Assembly (NCBI GenBank): GCA_009784945.1
Contig: WQXH01000011.1
Location: forward strand, 1 to 51,005
Length of the DNA stretch: 51,005 nt
From: Coriobacteriia bacterium
GTDB lineage: Bacteria > Actinomycetota > Coriobacteriia > Coriobacteriales > UBA8131
Direction of reading: 5' to 3'
Part shown: piece after piece, positions 18,298-27,411 of the stretch
Layout: every line of letters starts with the position of its first letter
Position numbering within the stretch: the first letter of the stretch is position 1
Position numbers and translations under genes: made by a program
Notes under the pieces: model-generated
Seen by the model: the letters and a program-made list of their open reading frames with translations, nothing else
Told to the model about the DNA's origin: nothing
Databases searched by the model: none

Positions 18298-18774
18298 CTA
18301 ATCAGCAAGCCTTTGTTCGACGGCACGAAATATCTTGGTGTACCAAAGATCGGTCGAAGACAGCGGCTTAACCAAGATGCAGTCAATAACGCACAGACGT
18401 GCGCCCAAGATGTCAGTAAAGATTTGGTCGCCCACCACAACAGTGCTCGCCCTCTTGGCTCCTATGGTGTTAAGCGCCTTGACATAGGCCACCGGCAGCG
18501 GCTTCATGGCCTTGGCAACGATGGGCACGCCGAGCTCGGTGGCATAGTCATGCACCACAGCATGCCAATTATTTGAAAGCAAACAGCACGAGATTCCCGC
18601 CTGCTTAAGCCCTTCCAGCCATGCAAGCACCGAGCTCTCTATGGCTGCTGTAGCACGAGAGACCAAGGTGTTATCCACGTCGAGTATCAAAGCGCTATAG
18701 CCTTTACTTGCAAGGAATTCCAAGGTGATATCCTCGACCTTCTCAAAGCGTACATCAGGCTGTAATAATTCCAT
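18298..18774 (-). CDS. YqeG-family HAD IIIA phosphatase
   Basis: A 158-residue haloacid dehalogenase-type phosphatase. The nucleophile motif is LDVDNTLV (near 31-38), motif II is LLSNNW, the lysine is in AKAMKP and motif III is VVGDQIFTDILGA. YqeG proteins are widespread in Gram-positive bacteria; the related mitochondrial enzyme acts on phosphatidylglycerophosphate, but the substrate here is not known. Its ATG shares one base with the mltG stop (TAATG). Confidence 0.85.
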   Translation of the reverse strand: MELLQPDVRFEKVEDITLEFLASKGYSALILDVDNTLVSRATAAIESSVLAWLEGLKQAGISCCLLSNNWHAVVHDYATELGVPIVAKAMKPLPVAYVKALNTIGAKRASTVVVGDQIFTDILGARLCVIDCILVKPLSSTDLWYTKIFRAVEQRLAD

Positions 18775-20066
18775 TAGCGCGGCACCTCAAAAATGCGCAG
18801 ATATTCTTCTTTGGCAACCTCAAATTCGTCGTTGGTTACGCAAAAAGTGTGGTAGCCCTCTTTGGAAGTAAGAACGTAGTAAAAGTAGTTGGTATCCGCG
18901 GGATGGGCTGCCGCAATAATGGACTGTATGCTGGGAGAGCATATGGGGCCAGCCGGCAGCTCGTAGTGCAAATAGGTGTTATAGGGGCTATCAACTTCGA
19001 GATCCACATAGAGCAGGGGGCTGCCATCGTAGCTTGGTCCCAGAGCATAGACAACCGTAGCATCGATTTGCAGCTTCATGCCGTCTTTGAGACGATTATA
19101 GATGACCGAAGATACGAGGGGGCGCTCTTCGTCTATGGCCGTCTCCCTCTCGATGAGGGAGGCCAGGGTCACCACATGAAAGAGGTTCAAACCGCGCGCC
19201 TCGGCTACAGAAAAGTCCACGTCTTTGGTTTCAAGGACAAATTGGTCAAGCAGCACCCGTATGACGTAGCTCGCATCTGCATCTTTAGGAATAGCATAGG
19301 TCTTGGGGTAGAGAAAACCTTCAAGTGAGTTGTTATACACGTCGTGTAAGAAGGGGTAGTCTACAGCATAGCTGTGGGCAGAATAAACCTCTGCCAAGAA
19401 GTCGGCCTGTGCAATGCCGCAGGACTCTTCTACAATGCGTGCAGTCTGCTCAACCGTAAGCCCCTCAGGAACGGTAAGTCTGTTGCCGTCTTCGATAGGC
19501 CCAGCTACCAAGATGCCAATAAGGGTGGGCAAATCCATGAGCGTTTCAAGATCATAGACACCTGACTTGAGATACTGATCTGCATTCATGCTTCTGGCCT
19601 GCGCCAAGAATGACTGCGTATCGGCTATCACTTGCTCATCTTTTAAAATGGAGGCAATTTGGCTCGCCGTACCCACATTGCTGGGAATAGTCACCGTTAC
19701 CGCAATGCCGGGCACTATCTCCTGCTTTTCGAAAAATGGGCTGATGAGCTTAAAACCAAAGATCCCTGCCAAAGCAATGGCGGCAATAAGCGGGAGTACA
19801 ACTAAAAGGGTTTTTCTTTTGGAGTGTCTACGAGGCATGCCCGCCTCAAGGATGGCGTCATGCTGCTTAAATGCATGAGGCGAGGGCGAACCCGGACGAA
19901 CCCGTTGAAACCTGCCCGTAAGAGAACCGCTTCTTGGGGTTTGAACGGGTCTGGGTCTGCTGGTAGTAGTTCGTTCAGTCCGTGGCGGCCTGCTTGAGGC
20001 AGGTCGCGCATTCACCTGTGGAAAATCTCGTCTTGAACGACTATGCTTACCGCGATAATCAGTCAT
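18774..20066 (-). CDS. mltG: Endolytic murein transglycosylase MltG
   Basis: A membrane-anchored lytic transglycosylase that cuts nascent glycan strands and so ends their synthesis. A basic, Ser/Arg/Pro-rich cytoplasmic tail (1-85) leads to one membrane helix (86-105). The extracellular YceG domain carries the catalytic Glu at 306 in ASLIERE, followed by SSVIYNRLKDGMKLQIDATVVYALG. The long cytoplasmic tail is typical of actinobacterial forms. It overlaps ruvX by four bases (ATGA). Confidence 0.93.
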   Translation of the reverse strand: MTDYRGKHSRSRRDFPQVNARPASSRPPRTERTTTSRPRPVQTPRSGSLTGRFQRVRPGSPSPHAFKQHDAILEAGMPRRHSKRKTLLVVLPLIAAIALAGIFGFKLISPFFEKQEIVPGIAVTVTIPSNVGTASQIASILKDEQVIADTQSFLAQARSMNADQYLKSGVYDLETLMDLPTLIGILVAGPIEDGNRLTVPEGLTVEQTARIVEESCGIAQADFLAEVYSAHSYAVDYPFLHDVYNNSLEGFLYPKTYAIPKDADASYVIRVLLDQFVLETKDVDFSVAEARGLNLFHVVTLASLIERETAIDEERPLVSSVIYNRLKDGMKLQIDATVVYALGPSYDGSPLLYVDLEVDSPYNTYLHYELPAGPICSPSIQSIIAAAHPADTNYFYYVLTSKEGYHTFCVTNDEFEVAKEEYLRIFEVPR

Positions 20067-20503
20067 CTATCCCTTTTCGTTGATGGCTCACAGTCAGGCC
20101 TGTTTTCAAGCCACGCTTGCAACATTATGCATGCAGCTATTTTATCAGTCTTTCCACGCATGTTCTTCTCGTTGTAACCAAGCTGTCTTAGTACTTGCTT
20201 AGCCTCTTTGCTTGAAAGACGCTCATCAGCATAGACAATGGGGAGGGCATAGAGTGTTTCAAGCTGCGTTGCCATGTTGCGAATTCGAGCAGCCTGCGAA
20301 TGCTCCCGCCCGTCCAGAGAAACAGGCAGGCCTACTACCAGCAGCTCCACATCGTAGTTGTCTAACAATCGTTTAAAGGAAGGTGCGTTGCCTATGACTT
20401 CGTGAGTAGGAATGACCTCCAAGGGGTGTGCAAGCAAGCCAGAAGCATCGCTTATCGCAATGCCCGTGCGCTTTTCGCCCAAATCCAAGGCCATGATGCG
20501 CAT
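20063..20503 (-). CDS. ruvX: Putative Holliday junction resolvase RuvX (YqgF)
   Basis: A 146-residue RNase H-fold protein. ALDLGEKRTGIAISD holds the first catalytic Asp, and ELLVVGLPVSLDG and VYADERLSSKEA hold the other acidic residues. E. coli YqgF is implicated in pre-16S rRNA 5' processing, so the role may be ribosomal rather than recombinational. It follows alaS by three bases, the usual order in Gram-positive bacteria. Confidence 0.92.
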   Translation of the reverse strand: MRIMALDLGEKRTGIAISDASGLLAHPLEVIPTHEVIGNAPSFKRLLDNYDVELLVVGLPVSLDGREHSQAARIRNMATQLETLYALPIVYADERLSSKEAKQVLRQLGYNEKNMRGKTDKIAACIMLQAWLENRPDCEPSTKRDR

Positions 20504-20506
20504 GGT

Positions 20507-23212
20507 CTATGCCTCCAGGATACGACAAACCTCAGCGAGCGCTGCATCAAGACCGGTGGCATCTTTGCCACCTGCCTGTGCCATAGAAGGCTTACCGCCG
20601 CCCCTGCCCCCTATAACAGGCGCAAGCTCGCGGACGAGGGCTCCCCCATCAAAGCCAGCCGCAACCGCCTTGTTAGTGGCAGCGGCCAAGAGGGAAGGCA
20701 TGCCGTCTGCATCAAGACTGCCTAAGACAACAGCGGAGCTGTCTCCTAGTTTTTGTCGTAAAAAGTCAGCAGTCTCCCTCAGCTCTCCACCGTTAAGCCC
20801 GTCTTGCCTATGAACCAACAGCCAATAACCCTGCTCACCACCAATGAGTATGGCTTCATCCAAGTGCTGGGCAAGAGCTCCCGTAGCACTCTCGGACTTA
20901 AGCTGGGTAAGTTCGTCATGAGCCTTGCGGAGGCTGTCGTGTTGAGCCTGTATTCGCTGTGATACTTCATCGGGCGTAGTTTTAAGGAGGGCAGCACAGC
21001 GCTCCAGCTCTTGTTCTGCCCGTTTGTAGCGATCAAGAGCATCAAGAGAGGTGAGGGCCTCAATCCTGCGCACGTTGGCACCAATGGAAGACTCGCTGAT
21101 AATCTTAAAAAGGCCAATTTGAGAGGTGTGGCTCACGTGCGTGCCACCACAAAGCTCTCGACATTCTTGACCTAGTGCCAGCACTCGAACCTGGTTGCCA
21201 TATTTCTCGCCAAAAAGCGCAGTAACGCCGTCTGCCCGAGCCTCTTCGAGCGTGGTTGTGTAGGCATGAGCCAGGCGGTCTTCTACTATCATGGCATTAA
21301 CCAGTTCTTCTACTTCTGTAAGCTCCTCACTGGTCAGTGGCTCAAAGTGCGTAAAGTCAAAACGGAGGCGCTCTGGCGCCACCAGGGAGCCCGCCTGAGT
21401 AATATGATCGCCGAGCACCACGCCAAGCGCGTAGTGCAGCAGGTGTGTGGCTGTATGATTGCGCTCGATGCGCTTGCGTCTTGTTAGATCGATGGTGGCT
21501 AATACCGAGCCTCCCACACTCAGCTCACCTCGAGCCTCACCAACGTGCGCAATAATACCCTCACTGTGCTCAACAGTGTTTGAAACAATAAAACTGGCGC
21601 TAAAGGGCATGTCACTTGAGCCATCGAGCAAGACGATGGCGCCTTTGTCGGCCATTTGGCCACCCTTCTCAGCATAAAAGGGAGTTCTACTTAAGATGAG
21701 TTCTGCAGTCTCGCCGTCTTGTACGGTTTTAACGGTTTGCCCATCCACCAGTATGCCCAGTATCTGCGCATTGGCCGAAGCACTCTCATAGCCTACAAAC
21801 TCACTGGGGCCTTGCTCGGCGAGCAAGTGCTCATAGAGACTGTTTGCTGTTGCGCTCCACGCTTCTCCCTTAGCGTGAGCACGTGCCTGTGTTCTTTGTT
21901 GTTCCATGAAAGTATCAAAGCCGGCTCTGTCAAGGTCAAATCCCTGTTCATGAGCAATTTCAATAGTGAGGTCAATAGGAAAGCCAAAGCGATCATGGAG
22001 GATAAACGCCGTGTTGCCATCGAGCTGCTCACCTGGTTGAAGGGCGTCAAGGTGCTCAGACAAAAATCCCTGCCCCAGGTGAAGCGTTTGAGCAAAGCGT
22101 TCTTCTTCTGAGTGTGCGATGCGCTCTATAAGCACGCGATTTTCAACAATCTCGTGGTAGACAGCGCCCATCTCGGCAATGACGGCGTTGATGTACTCGC
22201 TCATGAAGGGCGACTCTATGCCCAGCAACAACCCGTGACGCATGGCGCGACGCATAAGGCGTCGCAGTACATAGCCTCGACCTTCGTTGGATGGCAAGAT
22301 GCCATCGCCAATCATAAAGGTGATAGCACGCGCATGGTCGGCAAGGATACGCAGCGAAAGATCGCTCTTTGGCTGACCAGATGCCAGCTTGGCAGATGCG
22401 TCATCGCCTTGAGATGCAAAGCTATTGGTATAGCTTACGCCACTCAGGCGCTCCCCTACCTCTATAAGACCTCTGAGCATATCCGTCTCGTAATTGGAGT
22501 GCACACCCTGCAAGATTGCTGCAGTACGCTCAAGGCCCAAGCCCGTATCGATGTTCTTCTTGGGCAAATCAATGAGAGAGCCATCTTCTTGCAGGTCATA
22601 TTGAGTAAAAACACAGTTCCAAAACTCAATGTAGCGAGCACAGTCGCATCCAGGGGCGCAGTTGGCACTCTCGCAGCCAAACTCCTTGCCTTGATCATAG
22701 TAGAGCTCGCTGCAAGGTCCCGATGGCCCCGTAGTACCGGCCACCCAAAAGTTATCGTCCTTGCCAAGTTTGGAAATATGGCTCTTGTCTATGCCAAGGC
22801 TCTCCCAGATGCCCAGAGTTTCGTTATCATCTTCGTATACGGTAAAGTAGAGCTTGTCAACGCTAAAGCCCAGCACCTCGGTAGAAAACTCCAAAGCCCA
22901 CTCACACATCTCCTGCTTAAAATAAGCGCCAAAGGAAAAGTTGCCCAGCATCTCAAAGAAGCTCAGATGGCGCCCGGTGGTTCCAATGATGTCTATGTCG
23001 GTGGTGCGTACGCATTTCTGTACGGTAGTAGTGCCGATATAGGGAGCCTCAAGTTGCTTTTTCTGCATGAAGTAGGGCTTAAACTGCACCATGCCAGCAC
23101 TGGTAAGCAGCATAGAGGGATCATCGGGAATAAGCGAGGAAGAAGGCATTCGCTTGCAGCCTTTTGACTCAAAGAAGGCAAGGTACTTCTCCCTCAGTTC
23201 TGCAGTTTTCAT
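20507..23212 (-). CDS. alaS: Alanyl-tRNA synthetase
   Basis: Charges tRNA-Ala and edits Ser/Gly mischarging. The class II catalytic core starts AELREKYLAFFESKGCKRMPSSSL and carries WVAGTTGPSGPCSELYYD. The editing domain shows both zinc motifs, HTATH (around 570) and CRELCGGTH (around 670). The C-Ala domain ends with a Gly-rich GGRGGGKPSMAQAGG stretch. At 901 residues it is complete. It overlaps the AI-2E transporter stop (ATGA). Confidence 0.97.
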   Translation of the reverse strand: MKTAELREKYLAFFESKGCKRMPSSSLIPDDPSMLLTSAGMVQFKPYFMQKKQLEAPYIGTTTVQKCVRTTDIDIIGTTGRHLSFFEMLGNFSFGAYFKQEMCEWALEFSTEVLGFSVDKLYFTVYEDDNETLGIWESLGIDKSHISKLGKDDNFWVAGTTGPSGPCSELYYDQGKEFGCESANCAPGCDCARYIEFWNCVFTQYDLQEDGSLIDLPKKNIDTGLGLERTAAILQGVHSNYETDMLRGLIEVGERLSGVSYTNSFASQGDDASAKLASGQPKSDLSLRILADHARAITFMIGDGILPSNEGRGYVLRRLMRRAMRHGLLLGIESPFMSEYINAVIAEMGAVYHEIVENRVLIERIAHSEEERFAQTLHLGQGFLSEHLDALQPGEQLDGNTAFILHDRFGFPIDLTIEIAHEQGFDLDRAGFDTFMEQQRTQARAHAKGEAWSATANSLYEHLLAEQGPSEFVGYESASANAQILGILVDGQTVKTVQDGETAELILSRTPFYAEKGGQMADKGAIVLLDGSSDMPFSASFIVSNTVEHSEGIIAHVGEARGELSVGGSVLATIDLTRRKRIERNHTATHLLHYALGVVLGDHITQAGSLVAPERLRFDFTHFEPLTSEELTEVEELVNAMIVEDRLAHAYTTTLEEARADGVTALFGEKYGNQVRVLALGQECRELCGGTHVSHTSQIGLFKIISESSIGANVRRIEALTSLDALDRYKRAEQELERCAALLKTTPDEVSQRIQAQHDSLRKAHDELTQLKSESATGALAQHLDEAILIGGEQGYWLLVHRQDGLNGGELRETADFLRQKLGDSSAVVLGSLDADGMPSLLAAATNKAVAAGFDGGALVRELAPVIGGRGGGKPSMAQAGGKDATGLDAALAEVCRILEA

Positions 23213-24477
23213 TGTTGGTCTTCTCCTGTTGAATCATCGCTCGGCTGCTTGCGTTTCTTGATGAAGGGAAACCATTGGTACAGGCCGCCGCTTCTTGCGC
23301 CCGAGGCTTCAGACTGCAAGTTGCCACCAAGAGGGCGGCTCTCCATAAAGAGTGCTCCATGCTCGCTCGTCAACTGACGTCCCGTCTTCTTTTCAAAGTA
23401 ATGTATGAATATTGTTTTGATGGCCGATGCTATGGGAATTGCGCAGAGCATGCCAAAGATGCCGCCTAAGGTTGCACCAACGAGAATGGCCACGAGCACC
23501 ACTGCTGGATGAAGGGCAACATGGCTTCCCATAATTCGTGGAGCAACAAGATAGTCGTAGAGCAGCTGGCAGGTAATGGTGAGGAGCACTGCCAAAACCG
23601 CCGTAAGCGGCGATACAAGAAGCCCAATAAGCCCAGAAAACACCCACGCCGAAATAGGGCCAAGAATGGGAATGAAAACCATCAGACCGGTAAAGAGGGC
23701 TACAACCAGCGGATAGGGCACACCGATAATCGAGTAGGCAATAAATGCCAAGGTGCCGGTGCAGATGCAGGCAACTACCATGCCTCGCAGGTATCCACCA
23801 ATAGCTCGAGAAAAGGCGTTGGCAATAACCAGTGCTTCTGGTAAGTACCGAGGCCCAAGGAGGTTGCGAGCCTCAGCTCTGAATCTCGGTAAATCCTTGA
23901 GTATCCAAAAACATACCACCGCTGAAACACCGGCAACAACCAGGGAGGTTCCCAGTGACGTAGCAGCGTTAACCATGGCAGTGGCGCTACTGGAAGCAAA
24001 GGTGGTTGCAAACTTGGCGAGCTCTATGGAAATAGTGGTGATTGCATCTTGAATACCCGTTTGCTTAAGGTATTCATCGATTTGTGTAAAGGTCTGAGAG
24101 ATAAAAGTTTGAGCCTGTTGTAGATACTGTGGCACCGTGCTAAAGAAGCCTATGACCTGCTCAGCTGCCACTGGTACAAACAGCAGAATGATTGCCGCTA
24201 GTATCGAAAGCGCTATCACGTACATGATGAAGGTGCCAATGACCCGAGGCAGCCCCTTGCGCTCAAAGAAATCAACCGGCGCTCGAAGTAGAAATACCAA
24301 AAAGGCCGAAAAGAGTATTATGGCGATTGGCGTCCAAACCTGTTGAACCAGCCAAAATGCCCCGGCAAGCAATATGATGGCACCAATGATGGTGAAGGTG
24401 ATATAGAAACGTCGCTTTTCTGGTGCCATTGCTTCTAGTTTAGAAACACCTTCTTCTCCAGGTTGTTTTATGCTCAC
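23209..24477 (-). CDS. AI-2E family (PerM-like) membrane transporter
   Basis: A 422-residue polytopic membrane protein with about eight hydrophobic segments between residues 28 and 350. Family motifs include FWLVQQVWTPIAIILFSAFLVFLLRAP after the first helix and LVVALFTGLMVFIPILGPI in the conserved core. Known members export autoinducer-2 or act in ion exchange; the function here is open. Many actinobacteria and Firmicutes place such a gene directly before alaS. The basic tail (KKRKQPSDD) is cytoplasmic. It overlaps the DUF948 gene by four bases. Confidence 0.85.
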   Translation of the reverse strand: MSIKQPGEEGVSKLEAMAPEKRRFYITFTIIGAIILLAGAFWLVQQVWTPIAIILFSAFLVFLLRAPVDFFERKGLPRVIGTFIMYVIALSILAAIILLFVPVAAEQVIGFFSTVPQYLQQAQTFISQTFTQIDEYLKQTGIQDAITTISIELAKFATTFASSSATAMVNAATSLGTSLVVAGVSAVVCFWILKDLPRFRAEARNLLGPRYLPEALVIANAFSRAIGGYLRGMVVACICTGTLAFIAYSIIGVPYPLVVALFTGLMVFIPILGPISAWVFSGLIGLLVSPLTAVLAVLLTITCQLLYDYLVAPRIMGSHVALHPAVVLVAILVGATLGGIFGMLCAIPIASAIKTIFIHYFEKKTGRQLTSEHGALFMESRPLGGNLQSEASGARSGGLYQWFPFIKKRKQPSDDSTGEDQQ

Positions 24478-25745
24478 TCGTCACGCTTGCCCTCTTTGAC
24501 ACCGTCCTCATCGGTATAAAACAGATAGAATCCGTCGACCTGCTTGGATTCAGCACTTGCCGTCTGAGAAGTATCAATGTCGTCGTCCGGCTCAAAATCG
24601 GGAGTATAGTTGACCTGCATTGCGCTTCCCTGCTGAGCGGTATCGCCTTGATTGGTCTGGCCAAGACCCGCAGCAGGGCTACTGGTTGCAGGAATATGAG
24701 AGGGCGCTGACGCGGTCTGTGTTGACTCAGTTGCAGACTGGCTGGAGCTTGCGGCGTGGGCAGGGCTTGCAGCCTGGGTGGCGCTGGCAGCCTCTGGGCT
24801 CTGGGTGTTTTGTGTTAGCTCAGAATAAGCGGCGGCATATGCGTTGCGCGCTGCAACAAATGCCGGGTCAACTGCAGGTGCAGTCTGTTGCTCAGGCACT
24901 GGCGTTGGTGCTGGTGCTGGCGTGGGCTCAGGAGCCTGCTCTGGCGTAGGCTCTGGTGCTGGCGTAGGCTCAGGTATGGGATCTGGCATGGGCTCCAGTA
25001 TGGGCGCAGAAGCAGCAGCGGCCGCAGCGCTTAATTCGCCCTGATCGTAAATAGGTTCAAATTCAAGTGTTGGCTCAAATTCGGTAATGGGCTTTGGCGC
25101 AGGTGCACTCACGCTTGCCACAACCGATGCAGCTTCTGCTGCAAGCGGCGTGCTTGTATCTGGTTGCACCTCAAGCTCCGGCTCAGCGCTTGCCTGATAG
25201 GCAGGTGCACGTTTAAAAAGTGGGGTATCAGCGACCCCTGAGTCCTCGCCTTCGCTGTAGGTTGGCTCCTCGTATCCGGCCTGGAGAGCAGAAGCACGTC
25301 TTACCACATCTTCTGCATTCTTTCGCTCCTTAGAAGTTCCAAAGAGATCACGAACCTTATCTGTTGCAGCGTTAAGCAAGTTGAGGGGGGCGTCGGTTAT
25401 TTCTGCCACCTTACCAACGGCATCTGAAGCGGTTGCAGTTACCCGCGAAACATCAGAAAGAATGGTATCGGCACGCATTATTTCCAGATTGACCGCATCA
25501 ACCGTAAGTGAGATACGCTCAATCAGGGGGTCAAGGCGCTGCACAGCTGGCTGTATATCTTCTAGCACCTTGTTAGCCTGGTCTATGGTTGGCTGAATAT
25601 CATCAATAGTCTTATTGACCTTGCGGATGGTGCCAATTACATTGACTACCAGCACAATTAACGCTATGACAAATACAATTATTACCACTACCAGTACCAG
25701 TATGGCTACATCATTCATTGCGGGCTCTGTGACCACATCATTCAT
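24474..25745 (-). CDS. DUF948-type membrane protein with a Pro/Glu/Ala-rich tail
   Basis: One N-terminal membrane helix (VAILVLVVVIIVFVIALIVL, near 11-30) is followed by a DUF948-like helical domain (about 35-125; repeated IDDIQPTIDQANK-type heptads). The tail is long and low in complexity (about 170-400), with Pro-Glu-Pro/Ala-Pro runs near 260-300 and Ser/Ala/Gln/Thr runs after that. The role is unknown; DUF948 proteins are thought to be envelope-associated. The start at 25745 is preceded by AAGGAA. The first codons are duplicated 27 bases downstream, giving two MNDV starts nine residues apart, so either could be used. Confidence 0.72.
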   Translation of the reverse strand: MNDVVTEPAMNDVAILVLVVVIIVFVIALIVLVVNVIGTIRKVNKTIDDIQPTIDQANKVLEDIQPAVQRLDPLIERISLTVDAVNLEIMRADTILSDVSRVTATASDAVGKVAEITDAPLNLLNAATDKVRDLFGTSKERKNAEDVVRRASALQAGYEEPTYSEGEDSGVADTPLFKRAPAYQASAEPELEVQPDTSTPLAAEAASVVASVSAPAPKPITEFEPTLEFEPIYDQGELSAAAAAASAPILEPMPDPIPEPTPAPEPTPEQAPEPTPAPAPTPVPEQQTAPAVDPAFVAARNAYAAAYSELTQNTQSPEAASATQAASPAHAASSSQSATESTQTASAPSHIPATSSPAAGLGQTNQGDTAQQGSAMQVNYTPDFEPDDDIDTSQTASAESKQVDGFYLFYTDEDGVKEGKRDE

Positions 25746-25769
25746 TACAGGTTCCTTCCCTACTAAAAC

Positions 25770-25789
25770 TGTTATCCCTAATGATAACA
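25770..25789. promoter_or_regulatory. Inverted repeat TGTTATC-N6-GATAACA upstream of the DUF948 operon
   Basis: A perfect 7-bp inverted repeat with a 6-base centre lies between the rarA stop and the DUF948 ribosome-binding site. On the minus strand it is followed by GTTTTAG. It may be an operator for the alaS operon or a weak rarA terminator hairpin; the sequence does not decide. Confidence 0.4.
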
Positions 25790-25803
25790 CAGCCTATTAA
25801 GCA

Positions 25804-27096
25804 CTATGGCTTCCTGTCATTTCTGCGTTGCTCTGTTCGGTATGCCTCCCACCCTCGCTCCCCAGGAGTGTAGAAGCAACCGGTCTCAAGCCCCTCGGGC
25901 AAATACTGTTGATCCACGTATCCAGAGGGATTACTGTGCGGGTAATGATAGGCACCATAGTTTTCTGAGCCAGGACGATGCCTGTCGCGCAAATGATTGG
26001 GCACCTGCCTCAGTGGCCCTTTGGAAACCTCGGCCAAAGCTGCGTCTATGGCGATATATGAAGCGTTAGACTTGGGTGCCAGAGCCATGTACACTGCTGC
26101 CTGCGAAAGATTGATGCGGCACTCAGGCATACCAATCCTCTCAACCGCCGCAAAGGCTGCATGGGCTACGAGCAGAGCCTGTGGATCAGCATTGCCCACG
26201 TCTTCCGAAGCAAAGATCATGATACGTCGAGCGATGAACTTGGGGTCTTCCCCACCATCGAGCATGCGGGCAAGCCAGTAGGCAACAGCATCGGGCTCCG
26301 AACCACGCATGCTCTTAATAAAGGCACTGACGACGTCGTAGTGCATGTCGCCCTTTTTATCGTAAGGAAGAGTCGTGCGCGGTGCGGCTTCCATAACGCA
26401 TGAGAGCTTAATGCTTTGTTCTGGCGTAACATTGACCGCAAGCTCCAGAGTGGTAAGCGCACTACGTGCATCCCCACCTGCCATGGTTACGATGGCATCC
26501 AAGGCATCATCACAAAGCTCATAGGCTCCAGCCAACCCACGTTCATCAGCAAGTGCTCGCTTGATTACTGTTGCAACCGCCTCATTGCTCAATACGAGAA
26601 ACTCGATAACTCTCGAACGACTGATGAGCGCCGAGTTAACCTCAAAGGCCGGGTTTTCGGTGGTGGCTCCAATGAGAATAACGACTCTGTCTTCCACTGC
26701 GTGCAAAAGCGCGTCTTGCTGCGATCGAGAAAAGCGGTGGATCTCATCCACAAATAGGATGGTTTTGAGGTGGTAGTGGGTCAGGCGCTGTGCAGCCTCA
26801 TCAATAACCCTGCGTAGATCGCTCACACCGCCACTGATGGCACTGACCTCGGTAAAGTGAGCCTTGGTTTGCGCAGCAATGATGCGCGCCAAGGTGGTCT
26901 TGCCCGTGCCAGCCGGGCCAAAGAGGATGATAGACGAAAGACTGTCGGTTTCTATGGCTCCCTTAAGCCAGCTGCCCTGCCCTAAAATTTCTTCTTGCCC
27001 TACCAACTCGTCAAGATTTCGAGGTCTCATGCGCACGGCCAAAGGGGCTACGCTGCCCAAGGCCTCTCGCTCAGTTTTAGAAAAGATGGTTTCCAT
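25804..27096 (-). CDS. rarA: Replication-associated recombination protein RarA (MgsA)
   Basis: An AAA+ clamp-loader-like ATPase acting at stalled forks. PLAVRMRPRNLDELVGQEEILG opens the domain, Walker A is GPAGTGKT (60-67), and Walker B with its sensor is LFVDEIHRFSRSQQDALL. The C-terminal MgsA domain ends HYPHSNPSGYVDQQYLPEGL. The frame opens at 27120, but the ATG at 27096 gives the proper N-terminus and lies exactly six bases after a TATACT box, implying a leaderless message. A 6S-like RNA gene lies directly upstream on the same strand. Confidence 0.95.
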   Translation of the reverse strand: METIFSKTEREALGSVAPLAVRMRPRNLDELVGQEEILGQGSWLKGAIETDSLSSIILFGPAGTGKTTLARIIAAQTKAHFTEVSAISGGVSDLRRVIDEAAQRLTHYHLKTILFVDEIHRFSRSQQDALLHAVEDRVVILIGATTENPAFEVNSALISRSRVIEFLVLSNEAVATVIKRALADERGLAGAYELCDDALDAIVTMAGGDARSALTTLELAVNVTPEQSIKLSCVMEAAPRTTLPYDKKGDMHYDVVSAFIKSMRGSEPDAVAYWLARMLDGGEDPKFIARRIMIFASEDVGNADPQALLVAHAAFAAVERIGMPECRINLSQAAVYMALAPKSNASYIAIDAALAEVSKGPLRQVPNHLRDRHRPGSENYGAYHYPHSNPSGYVDQQYLPEGLETGCFYTPGERGWEAYRTEQRRNDRKP

Positions 27097-27108
27097 GCTC
27101 TCAGTATA
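27096..27108 (-). promoter_or_regulatory. rarA promoter, apparently leaderless
   Basis: TATACT (27103-27108, minus strand), then six bases, then the ATG at 27096. Transcription would start on the A of the ATG. There is no Shine-Dalgarno sequence in between. Confidence 0.6.
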
Positions 27109-27139
27109 GCTGCCTAGCACTCTGTAAGCTTTTAATTAA

Positions 27140-27307
27140 GTACCTCATTCTTGGTCCGACGGGATGAACCCACCTATCAAAAGGTGGGTACCCGCACCAC
27201 TGCTTCCAACTTCCGCTACCATGTAGGGGGATACCTGTCTACAGCAGTATCTGGGTTCCCTATTCATTCATGTCGGTCCATCGATCAAGCCGGCCAAGAA
27301 TGAGGCA
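27140..27307 (-). ncRNA. ssrS: Probable 6S RNA
   Basis: A transcript of about 168 bases closed by a perfect 12-bp stem (27294-27305 with 27143-27154). Inside are a hairpin ACCCACC/GGTGGGT on the 3' side, an ACTGCT/AGCAGT stem and a GTAG/CTAC hairpin at the far end, leaving a wide unpaired middle as in 6S RNA. Its promoter (TTGAAA, 18 bases, TAGAAT) puts the first base at the foot of the closing stem. The position immediately upstream of rarA matches a neighbourhood known for 6S genes. The region has no open frame. The family assignment rests on structure and position, not on a covariance search. Confidence 0.62.
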
Positions 27308-27312
27308 ATTCA

Positions 27313-27342
27313 ATTCTAACGGAAACTAAATTGCTATTTCAA
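27313..27342 (-). promoter_or_regulatory. Promoter of the 6S-like RNA
   Basis: TTGAAA (-35, 27337-27342) and TAGAAT (-10, 27313-27318) with an 18-base spacer on the minus strand. This is the best sigma-A-type promoter in the window. Predicted start is near 27306, next to the base of the closing stem. Confidence 0.65.
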
Positions 27343-27411
27343 GCGGATATTTTGCGGAGCCCTCATCAGTATTGCAGGGGTTAACTGCTTTAGATCCTCG
27401 CCTGGGGCATC

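Noticed and set aside
22112-23167. A 351-codon open frame on the plus strand antisense to alaS
   Set aside because: It is the shadow of a long, unmistakable alaS; it has no ribosome-binding site and no protein-like features. The same applies to the 328-codon frame at 37324-38310 opposite the histidine kinase.
27143-27305. SRP RNA, tmRNA or a T-box instead of 6S RNA
   Set aside because: The SRP helix 8 core, the tmRNA tag frame and T-box/specifier motifs are not found; GGAAGCAG alone is not enough for SRP RNA.
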